Of a stretch of 64,000 bases of DNA, positions 53,790 through 63,946 are shown piece after piece. This DNA comes from Rhineura floridana (taxonomy: Eukaryota > Chordata > Lepidosauria > Squamata > Rhineuridae): assembly GCF_030035675.1 (NCBI RefSeq), contig NC_084491.1, positions 27,507,801-27,571,800 of the forward strand. Reading direction: 5' to 3'. The position numbers and the translations under genes are program-made. Positions within the stretch are counted from its first letter, which is position 1. Each line of letters starts with the position of its first letter. Under the pieces are notes generated by a model that saw nothing but the letters and a program-made list of their open reading frames with translations, was not told the origin of the DNA and did no database searches.

Positions 53790-54090
53790 AAATGTGTATA
53801 TTAGGCAAAGTTGCCTACAAAGATGTGTATATTACGAGAAATTCGCACTAAAATGCTAATAGATTTTCAAGAGGGATTTTTTTAAAAAAATTGCAGACTG
53901 ATGTGGAAATCTGGAAAAAGACATCTCAGACTGGAAAAATGAGAAATGGAAAGAAACTGAAACCGACTCTCCAAGGCAGGGCTGGGAGTGATACATGTCT
54001 GGAGCCCCAAAGAACCCTGCCGGTCAGTGCCAACAATACTGAGCTAGATGGGCCAACAGACTGGCTCTGAATAAGGTGGCTTCCTATGGG

Positions 54091-54405
54091 AAAGGACAAT
54101 AGCTCAATGGAAGAGCATCTGCTTTAGATGCAGAAGGTCCCAGGTCCAATCCCTGTCAACTCGAGCTAGGGCTGTGAAAGACCCCTGCCTCAAATCCCAG
54201 AGAGCCACTGGCATAGAACAGCCTTCCTCATTCTGGTGCATTCCAGATGCTTTGGGCTACAATTCCCATCAGCCCCAACCAATGGCCATGTTGGCTTGGG
54301 CTGATGGGAGTCATAGTACAAAACATCTGGAGGGCACAAGGCTGGGGAAGGCAATACTGAGCTAGATGGTATGAGGAAGCTTCCTGCGTTCCTTTATAGT
54401 CTCCT
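54091..54405 (+). mobile_element. AlaSINE split by a P140-type MITE
   Basis: CAATAGCTCAATGGAAGAGC, AGGTCCCAGGTCCAATCCC, then after the insertion GGCAATACTGAGCTAGATGG and GAAGCTTCCTGCGTTCCT. Confidence 0.85.
54217..54350. mobile_element. P140-type MITE inside AlaSINE
   Basis: ACAGCCTTCCTCATTCTGGT left, CACAAGGCTGGGGAAGGC right; CAATTCCCATCAGCCCC/GGGCTGATGGGAG arms. Confidence 0.82.
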
Positions 54406-54489
54406 GTCCTCAGGAGGAGTGGAAGATGCTGTCCATCACCAGCAATGAAATGAAATTCAACTGTCCATTCAGTCAGCTTCCACACATGG

Positions 54490-54955
54490 AATAGGAGGGC
54501 TGGCCCTGCAAGCTGATGTTTGTCCAGGTCCCATTGGCTGTAGGACTGTCTTCCTACTGTAAATGTAGTGCTGTCCAAAGTGGAAGAGGCACCTGTCTTG
54601 CAATCCCCGCTGTTGTGCATCGTACAAAACCCAGCAGGGTGGATGGTCGACTGCCTTCTGGAATACAATGGTGTCTGATGATCATTGGGACCGGTAGGGC
54701 AGGAGACAGAGAGACCAGCAGCCAATGGCACTGGAATCAATGTCAGGCAGAGCCAATCGGTTCTACTCTTGTCCTCATCCTCCTTCCTACTGAGTTGTAC
54801 AAAGGCAACACTGAGACTAAGGAGGAGGAAGGTGACAGGCAGGGCCTTCACTCTGGACTGGTTGAAAGCAAAAAGGCAGGGAGGTGAGGGCTGGCTGAGG
54901 GCAGACTGAGCTTGGTGGGGCAGTGTGCCATTTGCCCTAACAGACCAGTTTCGCT
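54490..54955 (+). mobile_element. D300-related element
   Basis: GTCCCATTGGCTGTAGG, GGCAGAGCCAATCGG, CTACTGAGTTGTACAAAGGC, GGTGGGGCAGTGTGCCATTT. Confidence 0.55.
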
Positions 54956-55820
54956 GCTGGAATATTCTCTAATTCCAATGTTGTGTCCTTGGGCAGCTAT
55001 GGAATACCAACAAAACATCACAGTGTTCAGAAGAGGAAAAAATCCACCCACTTCCTTCACTTCCTGATCCACTTATCATGACTGCATCTGTGAGTCTTTA
55101 AATTTCAGATTGTTTCTAGATCAGCTTTGTTTGCCAGTTCCATGTTTTTTAAACACACACACACACACATTTTGCTTTTCACTGGAGAAAAGCATCAACT
55201 CTAACCATGATTTCTGTAAACAACACTTAACATTAATCATCACTGCCTCTTTTTGATTAGCTTACATTGGGTTTGTGGCAACGTCTCCCTCATCCCATAA
55301 TAGTCTGCAGGATCCACATCCTATTGCCTTCTGGGGTCTCGTATTTCAAATAGGGATGCTGTAAAAATATCCCGTAATGACATCCGATTGCAGCGCTGAT
55401 ATTTGAAGGATGAGCATTAAGCTAGCATTGCTTATCCTTTAAAACTCAATATTTTCACTGAATGCTTGGGGAGTTTTCATCTTGTTTTTTATATTTGTTG
55501 ATGCATATGCAGAGTCAGTTGTATTATATAGGCAAAGTTTGGTAGAAAATGAAATCTGTTTCCCACAAGAGTTATATTCACTTTCGCCCTCTTCATGCAT
55601 TATGTTTAAGTGTTAATTAAACACCTGAGGGGGCAGAAGGCAGTAGCACACTGGCTTTGCCCTTCCAACGTTTTCATCCCCTTCCAACTCATGGAAGACG
55701 ACCGTCTGTCTTTTGTATCTGTGAAGGCTTTCCATATGTTTCAGAACCCTGATTTTTTTCCAAGGGTCTAAAGGACGCAGGGAGCTTCCACAAGTAGGGT
55801 ATTCATTCCTGCTGCCCTCT
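54956..55820. other. Intergenic, low in repeats
   Basis: A short (CA)n run at about 55153-55170; otherwise no family recognised. Confidence 0.45.
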
Positions 55821-55837
55821 CCCATGTGCTGATCACC

Positions 55838-55919
55838 TTGGACAACTCCTTGAAAGTTTGGACCAATACCTGGAGTGGATTCTGCTGCCCTACTGACATG
55901 GAGGCACCAGCCGCCACTA
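55838..55919. mobile_element. D148 half copy
   Basis: GGACAACTCCTTGAAAGTTT, GGAGTGGATTCTGCTGCCC and GGCACCAGCCGCCACTAG. Confidence 0.65.
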
Positions 55920-55982
55920 GTGGGCAAGCAACAGCCAAGGAAGACCCCTATCATCTTTTTGTGCTCCAGAGACCCCGTTAAC

Positions 55983-56452
55983 GGAAGGGCTGTCATTTGG
56001 AGGTACGGCATCTGCACGCATGCAGGAAGTTGCAGGTTCAATCCAGTGGTGGCTGGTGCCCATTGTGACTTCCGTAGGGTGGATGGCAAAGAGCATAACG
56101 TTAGGTAGAGCCCAGAGCTAATGAGAGGCAGGGCCACCTAATTCTAGTTTTGCCCCCATCTTCCTCCCTGCTGAGGGCAACCCTGAGATTAAGGAGGATG
56201 AAGGTGAGAGCCAGTGCCTGGCCTGGTTGTGAGCCAGAAGGCAAGCATTGGAGGGCTGCCTGACAATACATTGAGTTTGGTGGGGCAGTGCCCCCATTCA
56301 TCCTAATGGACCAGCCTCAATCCTTAGTGTCTTGAAGTAAGTCTGGGAATGTTTCCTGTCTGAAAACCTGGAAAGCCATTGCCGGTCAGTGTTGACAATA
56401 CTTAGAGAGACCAATCATCTGGCTCAGCAGAAGGCAGCTTTTTATGTTCCTA
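55983..56452 (+). mobile_element. AlaSINE split by D300
   Basis: GGAGGTACGGCATCTGCACG and GTTGCAGGTTCAATC before; GAATGTTTCCTGTCTGAAAA and GGCAGCTTTTTATGTTCCTA after. Confidence 0.7.
56044..56320 (+). mobile_element. D300 element inside AlaSINE
   Basis: CAGTGGTGGCTGGTGCCCAT start, GGTGGGGCAGTGCCCCCATT and TGGACCAGCC end. TCAATC occurs on both sides. Confidence 0.75.
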
Positions 56453-56589
56453 ACAGTATTTACATTTAAATCTCAATTATATTAACATTCAAAGGAAAAA
56501 GAACCCATTGAAGAAGCCAATCCTCAAGCTTGAATTGGGAGCTTTTGAAATAGCTGGTGTCCCCCAATGTTTTCCTTCAGGCTCTCCAA

Positions 56590-56770
56590 TGACAAAATGT
56601 AAATGTCCTGCCTTCAAGTCGATGCTGAGTTATGGCGACCCTATGAATAGGGTTTTCATGAGGCTGAGAGGCAGTGACTGGCCCAAGGTCACCCAGTGAG
56701 CTTTATGGCTATGTGGGGATTCAAACCCTGGTCTCCCAGGTCGTAGTCCAACATCTTAACCACTTGGCAA
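56590..56770 (-). mobile_element. Sauria-type SINE, antisense
   Basis: On the minus strand: tRNA-like head (GTTGGACTACGACCTGGGAG), core CTCACTGGGTGACCTTGGGC, then a Bov-B-like tail (AGGGTCGCCATAACTCAGCA). Confidence 0.82.
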
Positions 56771-56976
56771 AAGATGCATTTTGTGTGTGTGAGTTACTGA
56801 AACTCAGAGCCAGCCCAAGACAATTTGGCATCTAGGGTGAAGGACAAAGTGGTGTCCCCCCTCCCCCAATTCTACGCACACAAGCCAACTGGATTAGCAA
56901 CTGAAACTTATTTCAGGAAGGTCCCAGGAGCCTTCAAGAAGGTCCCAGGAGGACTGACACGATGGTGTCCTCCACT

Positions 56977-57406
56977 TGGGAGGGACATTCAGCTTTGTTT
57001 GCATTTTCATGGAAGATTGCCTCATTCACCCTTCTCAAATCAACATGTGAACTGAAGCACAGCTATCCTTCCAAATTTGCAGTTCTCCGGGTTTTGCAAT
57101 GCAGTTCTCCAGACAATGAATGTGTAGGAATATGCATATACTAGGATGACGTGTGCATACAGACGTATACATTAGTGAATATAGTGTTCAAAATGCATCA
57201 CATTAGGGGAAATTGCTTTGCAAAAATGAGTATACCAGGAAAAAAGTGTATATTAGGAGAAATTGACACTAAAATGTTGATGAATTTTCATGAGGACTTT
57301 TTTTAAAAAAAAATCACAAACTGATGTGGAAGTATGGAGAACTGAACCGAAGACTAGAGAATGAGAAAGAGAGGGAAACCAGAACTGACAGATTTGCCTA
57401 TCCCTA
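56977..57406 (+). mobile_element. F440 with TSD
   Basis: TGGGAGGGACATTCAGCTTT start, GCCTATCCCTA end. Flanks CCTCCACT (56969-56976) and CCTTCACA (57407-57414) agree at 6 of 8. Confidence 0.88.
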
Positions 57407-57477
57407 CCTTCACAATGCAGCTGAGGCAGCAGGTTCATTAACTGAAGAGGGGGGAGCAGACTAGGGTAGACCATAGC

Positions 57478-57598
57478 ACAGGTGTTGGAGTCCCTCCAGA
57501 TGCTGCTGAACTGCAACTCCCATCATCCCTGGCTATTGGCCAGTCTTGCTGGGGCTGATGGGAGTTGTAGTTTGGCAACATATAAAGCTATATTCTCA
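57478..57598. mobile_element. P140-type MITE inside G280
   Basis: CTCCAGATGCTGCTGAACTG, CAACTCCCATCATCCC and GGGGCTGATGGGAGTTGTAG. Confidence 0.7.
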
Positions 57599-57989
57599 AT
57601 GGAGTGGAATAGCTAGAAGGAGGCTTAGGAGGAGCAGTCAGGCAGCTGCCACCACTGCCCAACAGCATCTGCCACCTGGGGCAGTCGCTTCACTTTGTCT
57701 AATGATAGGGCCGGCCCTTCTGAAATTGATCTTAGAAACGATATGCAGTGTAAGGATTATTTAAGCCACATTGCTTGTCTTTTTTATTATTTCAATGCAG
57801 GTGTGTTTTTGCAATGGGACGCCTCGGGACGCAGTCCTGTTACCTTTTTTGCAGGCAGCTCCCTCCTGGAGTCCCTCTGTCTCTATAGCCAGTCAAGTTG
57901 TGCAATTCCTAAATGCCCGGCTTGAACATTTCCTGGCTAGCCTTGAATCCAGCAAGGTGATCAGTCACTACAACCAAGAAGCAGTCTGC

Positions 57990-58338
57990 ATGGATCCCCC
58001 TTGCACACTGATTGGCTCCTACCATTAGCCGTTGTGGGAAGAGAGAATCATGAGGACCTGAGAGATAGAAGTTTACATAGAGAGGAGGGTGGACAGCCAA
58101 GCCCGGGTACTTACTTTCTTATGATCTCTGCAAGCTCAGGCTGCCAGCTCATGATCACGGCAGGATTGGGAGCTGACGCTGACACAGATCATGGAAGGGA
58201 GCACTACCCACCCACTCTAAGGAGGGGTCCTTCAGGGGTCCTCAGCCAGGGCCCAATCTGGCTGCCCTCTGGTGCTGGCCCTAGTGGTGTGACTATTATA
58301 GAGGGACCCTACACTTCTAAATTTGCCACTACACTACT
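57990..58338 (-). mobile_element. CAGTAGTGTAGTGGC-terminus element, antisense
   Basis: AATTTGCCACTACACTACTG at the right end, GAGGGACCCTACACTTC, and CTGATTGGCTCC near the left; partner of 12878-13205. Confidence 0.6.
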
Positions 58339-58485
58339 GTATCTAATATTTCTCTGAATCACTTTACTTTAGAATCATTTAAAAACTGTCTCAAATTAGA
58401 AACCTAGTGTTGAGTAACAAAGCTTCACTTGGAATATGTCACCCATGCTGACTATTCAACCTAATTGCTAGCACATTGTTCTTCC

Positions 58486-58605
58486 AAATTGAGTCCCCAG
58501 ACGTTGATAGACTACAACTCCCATCATCCCTGACAATTGGCCATGCTGTCTGGAGATTATGGGAGTTGTAGTCCAACAACATCTGGGGACCCAAGGACAG
58601 TGTGC
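58486..58605. mobile_element. P140-type palindromic MITE
   Basis: TTGAGTCCCCAGACGTTGAT left, CAACATCTGGGGACCCAAGG right; CTACAACTCCCATCATCCC and GGGAGTTGTAGTCC arms. Confidence 0.82.
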
Positions 58606-58609
58606 TAGA

Positions 58610-59815
58610 AGGTGCGCTTTCCCTCTTTTAAAATACCATAAGTTTGAATTTTGGTGGGGCTTCTTCCCAGGAAAGCAGATATAGCATTTTACAGCCTTTG
58701 TAGGGACGTTGGAGAATTCCAACAAAAACATGAACGGGAGTGGAAATTGCCAATGTTTGTTTAATTCATCCCACACCTAGAACAGAAATCAATCCAGTGA
58801 ATGCAATTGGTATTCAATGTTGTTGACTTCATTCCACAAATGATACATAACTGATTATATTTTTCTCCATTTGAATTGCATTTCCTTTGCAATGAAATGA
58901 ATGGGGTGGAATAATGTAATGACAATGTAAAATATGTGATTTGTTATGTAATTTACTTAATTTCACCACAGCAGATAGCAAGACAAATCATCTAGTTTTT
59001 GGCGGAAGATGAACTGCAGCAGAACAGAAACAGTGATGCATGTAATAAATACAGGGTGGAATGGAAAACAATGCCTTCTTACATCCCTAAGCTTTAGTGA
59101 CCATGTGTTTCTGAGAGATAAAATGCACTCATCCTTTCCTGCAAGGCAGGGGCATGAGGAATTGGTGTGCATGAGAGCACTGAGTTTCTCACTCTGTAGC
59201 CGCCTTGGATTTACTCCACTTTTCTGTACCTTTTCCCTGCCAGGTTTTAAAAATAGCATGTGCTGATGTGAGGCATACAGCCTGGTGTTGCTAAGAAAGA
59301 AATTAAATTCAAATCCAGGTCCTTTGTCTCCAGTGGGGAGTTACTCTTGGTTTCCATGCTAACTACCAGTGTGCAGGATTTTGCCTGCTACATTAAAAAC
59401 TAGGACACACAGCTTTGGCTCTTCACTGGTTTTACATTTGGGGAGTTTACAAAATAGAAAAGCAAAGCAAAGCCATCATTAAAAGTGGAACTGATTCCTT
59501 CCTTATTTTCTAGCTGAAACAGTGGAAAATTACAGGGCTCAACAATTGGTTCAGATTTCTAATGTAGTGACCCTGTCTAAAAAAGAAGGGATTAGGCCAA
59601 ATTAAAATAAAACACATTTAAAATTAAGGGTGGGGAAAATGAACCATATTCTAAAACTAGGAAGACTTAGGAGGACACAGCTCCTGCATCTTTAGGGGTT
59701 CAGAAGAGTGAAGTTTGACATGTGCAGCTTGTTCTGCAGAAGGCCCAACATTCAGTCACTGGTATCTCCGGTTACAGAAGGGCATCTTCAAATGATCGTA
59801 AAGATGACTGGGCCT
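58610..59815. other. Intergenic, low in repeats
   Basis: About 1.2 kb, AT-rich in places; no family, RNA or coding evidence. Confidence 0.4.
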
Positions 59816-59819
59816 GTGC

Positions 59820-60015
59820 AGGGAAAAGCTGTAGCTCAGTGGTAGAGTATCTGCTTTGCATGTAGGTCCCAAGATCAGTCCTTAGCATCTCCAGGTAGGG
59901 CTGGGAAAGAATTCTGTCTGAAATTCTTGACAGCTGCTGCCAGTCAGAGTAGACAATACTGAACTAAATGGACCAGGGGTCTGACTCTGTGTAAAGTAGC
60001 TTCCTATGTTCCTAA
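59820..60015 (+). mobile_element. AlaSINE, full length, very tRNA-like head
   Basis: AGCTGTAGCTCAGTGGTAGA, GTATCTGCTTTGCATGTAGG, CTTAGCATCTCCAGGTAGGG and tail TAGCTTCCTATGTTCCTA. The first 70 bases track tRNA-Ala(TGC); this is a SINE, not a tRNA gene. Confidence 0.9.
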
Positions 60016-60069
60016 GGTAGCCTGCCAGGTATCCTGGTCCTAAGCTGTTCTGGTTTTGTATGTTACTAT

Positions 60070-60300
60070 CAGGAACCTTGAACATGCATATAATGCACAA
60101 AAATGCATTGTAGTGTGGAAAAAGTCTTGCAAAAATGCACATGCCAGACAAAACTGCTTGCAAAAGACAATGTGTGTTGCAAGAGAAAAGTGCATGTAAA
60201 TGCATGTGATTTCTCAATGAATTTTTTGTGAATGATGTGGAAACAGGGCAAAAGGAAGACTAGAACAAGTGAAGAACGAAAATTGACAGATGCATCTGTC
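60070..60300 (+). mobile_element. F440 partial copy
   Basis: CAAAAATGCATTGTAGTGTGG, AAAATGCACATGCCAGACAA, GGAAACAGGGCAAAAGG; diverged. Confidence 0.6.
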
Positions 60301-61180
60301 TTGAAATCTGCCCCAGTCAAAACAGCCTTGATCTCCATCATCAATAAAAATAAATCAAGTGCAGGGCCAAGTACTGATTTTCTCTGCTGTTTTACAAAGC
60401 TCTCTGTGGACTACCAGGATGTAGCTCAAAGATCACTAGTGTCTCATTGATCACAGCTTCAGAACCTCTGAGCTGGATGAAAAAAACTACTTGACATCAC
60501 TTAGAAGCTGGATCTGTCCTTTTCTCTCTTCCCCCACCCCACCTCTCCCTGGCAACATTCATTGGTCAAGAATTCACTCTGATATTTTGCAGTCCACCTA
60601 AGGCAAGTGACAGATACCCCCCCTTTACTATGACTTGTACTCCCCATTATTTATGCAACGACTCACCAGCAAATATAGCTTTATGATTTTTTTTAAGATG
60701 AAAGAAAACATACTCTGCGTGTGTTTTTTTTACATTGAATACTATCTTAATTTGTCAGAAGGCCAAATTTCTTTTCCCCTCAAATGTCTTTCCTCCCCCG
60801 GAAACCTGTACCATAATTTGGTGTGCAAATGCTTTCAGGAGAAAGCTCTAAATTTCCATATGCAAAAGACATTCACATACGGATTGGGGTAACAAAGTCA
60901 CACTGTTGAATCATGTGGGAGCCACTAATATTTGCGTAGGGCAAAATATGTGTGCATGGAAAAGAGAGGACAAATCCAGCTATCCTAGAAGATGCTCTAA
61001 TTGTACAAATTCAAGGCCTCTGGAACATGCAAGGAATGTTTCCACGTGTTTCACTAGTAGCAGGAAGGTAATTATGCCCCCAGTCATTCCAGCATATGGG
61101 AAGGGTGTTAAAAAACATCTAAGGGCTGCCTTCTATATTCTTGCATACCTCGTACAGCTGGTGCAGATGGCTATGTTCTA
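60301..61180. other. Intergenic, nothing recognised
   Basis: No repeat termini or coding evidence; pyrimidine-rich near 60520-60560. Confidence 0.4.
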
Positions 61181-61184
61181 TCTC

Positions 61185-61680
61185 CGCTGACAGAGGCGGT
61201 ATGACCCTGAATACCAGGGCGTGGGATAGGGATGGCATCCGTTGGCCAGTGCCAGTTCAAAACATTCCATTGACCTAACAGGCTAGTATCATTTTGAGTT
61301 CATTCTTATCAACATTTTGAATGGAAATATTGACCAATGAAAAGAAATGTTGATAAAATTATTGTTCTTCATACTGATATTTTAGAGGCTTTTTTTACAT
61401 CCATTTTCCAAAATAGCTGCAAAAAATCACTACATAAAAACCCAATCCTTGATTATAGGCAATAAGCAAATTAATAGAAAATTCAGTACCATATCCAAAT
61501 TGGGCAGAATTCTAGCACATCCCTAGCTAGGAAACAAGACTGTACTGGTGGTATTGTGCTCATGTCCTGCTTGTAGGTTTTCCAGGGGCTTCTGGGTGGC
61601 CAGTGTGAGAATAGGGAGCTGGACTAGATGGGCCTTTCGTCTGATCCAGCAGGACTCTCCTTACGTTTTTATATAGAAGC
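61185..61680 (+). mobile_element. CR1-B 3' end split by a 300-bp element
   Basis: GACAGAGGCGGTATGACCCT and GAATACCAG before; GTCCTGCTTGTAGGTTTTCC, GCTGGACTAGATGGGCC and ATCCAGCAGGACTCTCC after. Confidence 0.75.
61228..61525. mobile_element. 300-bp element with TAGGGATG termini
   Basis: TAGGGATGGCATCCGTTGG left, AGCACATCCCTA right. AT-rich inside, but lacks the F440 units. Probably a separate hAT-like family. Confidence 0.65.
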
Positions 61681-61689
61681 TTTCCATTT

Positions 61690-62390
61690 TCATAACCACT
61701 TGCAGACTGGCACCTGGCATCCTTGGGCAGTTGCCAGTGCCCTAAGTCCCTGAAGGGGCCTGCTGCTTATGCCTGTCCTCCCCCACCCCTTAATTATTTT
61801 CTGGCTTAGCACTCTGAGCAGCATTAGGTGGCTCAATCTAGCCACCCTTTTAATTTCTCACAATGGCCCCAGCCTACAATTGCTCTGTGGCATTGTGTAC
61901 ATTTGATGGCTAGGCTGCCAATCACCCAGCACTGCTTGGGGCTCTTGCACTGCAACCAGGTAAACCCATCAGGATGGAAATCAAGAGCTAAAACTCAGCG
62001 CTATTTGGTTACAAGTTGACATCTCTCCCCCACCTCTGTCAGCTGCCCTGTGTTGAATTTCATTTTGTAAGCTCCTTGAAGACAGGAGCCTATCCTCCTA
62101 TATTTTGTAAAGTGCCATGGACATTGATGGCAATAAGAATATATGGTGATATTCATAAACATACATAAGACAGGATGCGCAACTACTCCATTTCCCCCCT
62201 TTTCTTCCCAGCCTGTAACGGTACTATAAATTAGACTTTTCTCTTGATTTTTTTGGGACACCTAACCCATTCACATACAGAAAATACTATGATTATAACA
62301 ATAATAGCTAGTTTTCATTCATTCATCTCAAAAGGAATTAATCAATTAATCAAGGTTGAAAGCAATGTTTAGATATTTAAAAAGTGGCTT
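61690..62390. other. Intergenic, mostly unassigned
   Basis: 61700-61770 carries GGCACCTGGCATCCTTGGGC, the small dispersed motif also at 41760 and 43130 (antisense). Nothing else seen. Confidence 0.4.
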
Positions 62391-62392
62391 TC

Positions 62393-62497
62393 TTTATTGA
62401 AGGAAAGTATGTGGGGGGGATTTAACAGACAGAGCTCCGATTTATTTATTGAAGGAAAGTGGAGATGGAGTTTGCAGTAGGCAGATCTCTGATTTAT
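62393..62497 (+). repeat. Tandem duplication, 52-bp unit
   Basis: TTTATTGAAGGAAAGT starts at 62393 and 62445; each unit ends near CAGA..TC.GATTTATT. Units differ at several bases. Confidence 0.85.
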
Positions 62498-62499
62498 TA

Positions 62500-63800
62500 C
62501 ACACAGATTGCCAAGGCTGGAATTGGACTGTTCTAAAACCTGTTCTCCATGAAAAAGTATACAATTGCACTATGTATTGCCTGGCTCACACAGATGAAAT
62601 TCAGTTTGTCTTGACGCAATGGCATGCTTGAGGGATCCCAGCTTTAAAAGGTGCCTTCCTGTGGCATCCTGTGGCTGCTAATTGTCCTCTCTGTTGATGC
62701 GCCAGCACAGCTTTCTCAGGGTGGTGGGTGGGAGAAAAGTGGCACCTTGCTGTGTTAATAACCATTCAAAACAAATTGCTCCTAATGTGTAAGCACATTC
62801 TCCTCTCTCAGCTGCTTCCCACAATCACTCGGGCAAACAGGCGCAAGAACCTGCACAATTCTGCCCAGGGGACTGCCCAAACAAAGGCCGGATGTTTGCA
62901 TTGCTAGAGGGGAGAGCTATGTTTGCCAGTGGGTGGCTGAAGGTTTTCCATGACTGGCAGTAGCAGCTTGGCAAGGAGAGATTTGGCAGGGGCGTTTCTG
63001 AGCACTAATGGCAGAAGAAGCTGCATCTGGTTAATTTCTCCCTTGTCATTTAGTGGTTAAAGAAACAGGTATTCTCCCTGAATAAGAAATGGCAGGTCTA
63101 CGCAGTATCAAATTCACAAATACTTTTATAGTTTAAAGGCACTAGTCCCTCATGTGGTTCAGATGAGCTTGGGGTATCATTGCTCCAGGGACAGACCTAA
63201 GCTTGACCCTGCCCAATATCAATAATATTCACGGCTTATGAGTTATTGCTAACTTGCTACACAAAACCCAACTTTAAAGTGAGTAACATTAGCAGTACAA
63301 ATAAACTCAGCTGAGGCCATGGGGGGCTGGGAAGAATGATTAACTACAAATTTGCTCTGCCAGAAATCTACCCAGCAAGCTTGCACAGCAGAGCATCTGT
63401 TTTCCACTGAACTGAGTAGGAAGGCATGTCAAGAATAATCTAGTCTGGCAAGATTCTCTGGAGACAAGTTTTCAAAAAACAAAACAGAAAAAGAAATCCA
63501 AACTGGCACCTGGAATAAATTATGTAAATGAAGCACATTTGAGTTTTTTTGCAGAAGTATTTTCTACTAGCCGTGGGGGTGGGGGAGGAGCAATGCCAAG
63601 GAATGAAGCCTCCAACCTCTGACCACAGCAAGCCCTGCTCTCACACCCACACACTGGCTCCCCCAGGCATTGTTCACAGTTCTAGTAACTCAGTTTTTTA
63701 AAAAAGAAAGGTGAGGTTTTTGGGATGCTGATGAGGAATCTGCCTGATGAGGAACCTGCCTGGCATCAGATCGTAAGCTTGTATGGGACAACTGCATCAG
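62500..63800. other. Low-repeat intergenic segment
   Basis: About 1.3 kb without any of the window's repeat families and without a coding frame. The longest repeat-free stretch on this flank; candidate conserved non-coding DNA or part of a neighbouring gene's intron. Confidence 0.4.
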
Positions 63801-63804
63801 CAGC

Positions 63805-63935
63805 ATTATTATTACTATAAAATATTATATCTTGCTCTACCATTCAAATAGAGCAGCTTTCCAAAGAAACAGAAATAAGATACACAATATTAAAGCCACA
63901 CAGCATTCATTAAAAGCATCAGCCATTAAACTCAC
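63805..63935 (-). mobile_element. L2-like 3' end, antisense
   Basis: ATTATTATTACTATAAAATA, TATCTTGCTCTACCATTC, then A-rich sequence. Confidence 0.45.
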
Positions 63936-63946
63936 TTCACATAGCT

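Larger units (their letters stand above)
52315..53983 (+). mobile_element. F440 split by three insertions
   Basis: Start ACGGATGGGGGAGAAATTCG (52317-52370). Resumes at 53487 (ATCTGCACTTTCCAAAGC) to 53640, then 53790-53983 (TTACGAGAAATTCGCACTAA). Confidence 0.8.
52250..54090 (+). mobile_element. AlaSINE, deeply interrupted
   Basis: Head to 52314 (AAAAGATCCCAGGTTCAATC, CTTCCA); resumes at about 53984 with AGGCAGGGCTGGGAGTG, GCCAACAATACTGAGCTAGA and GTGGCTTCCTATG. The gap is filled by F440 and its own insertions. Confidence 0.75.
56800..57725 (-). mobile_element. G280 split by F440 and a P140 MITE
   Basis: CAGAGCCAGCCCAAGACAAT left, AATGATAGGGCCGGCCC right; ACACAAGCCAACTGGATTAG in the middle. 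Confidence 0.72.

Noticed and set aside
54228-54851. 207-residue minus-strand frame with a hydrophobic start
   Set aside because: Crosses a P140 MITE and a D300-related element; the signal-like start lies in repeat sequence.
59824-59893. tRNA-Ala gene
   Set aside because: Anticodon arm and acceptor stem are degraded and the sequence continues into a SINE body and tail.
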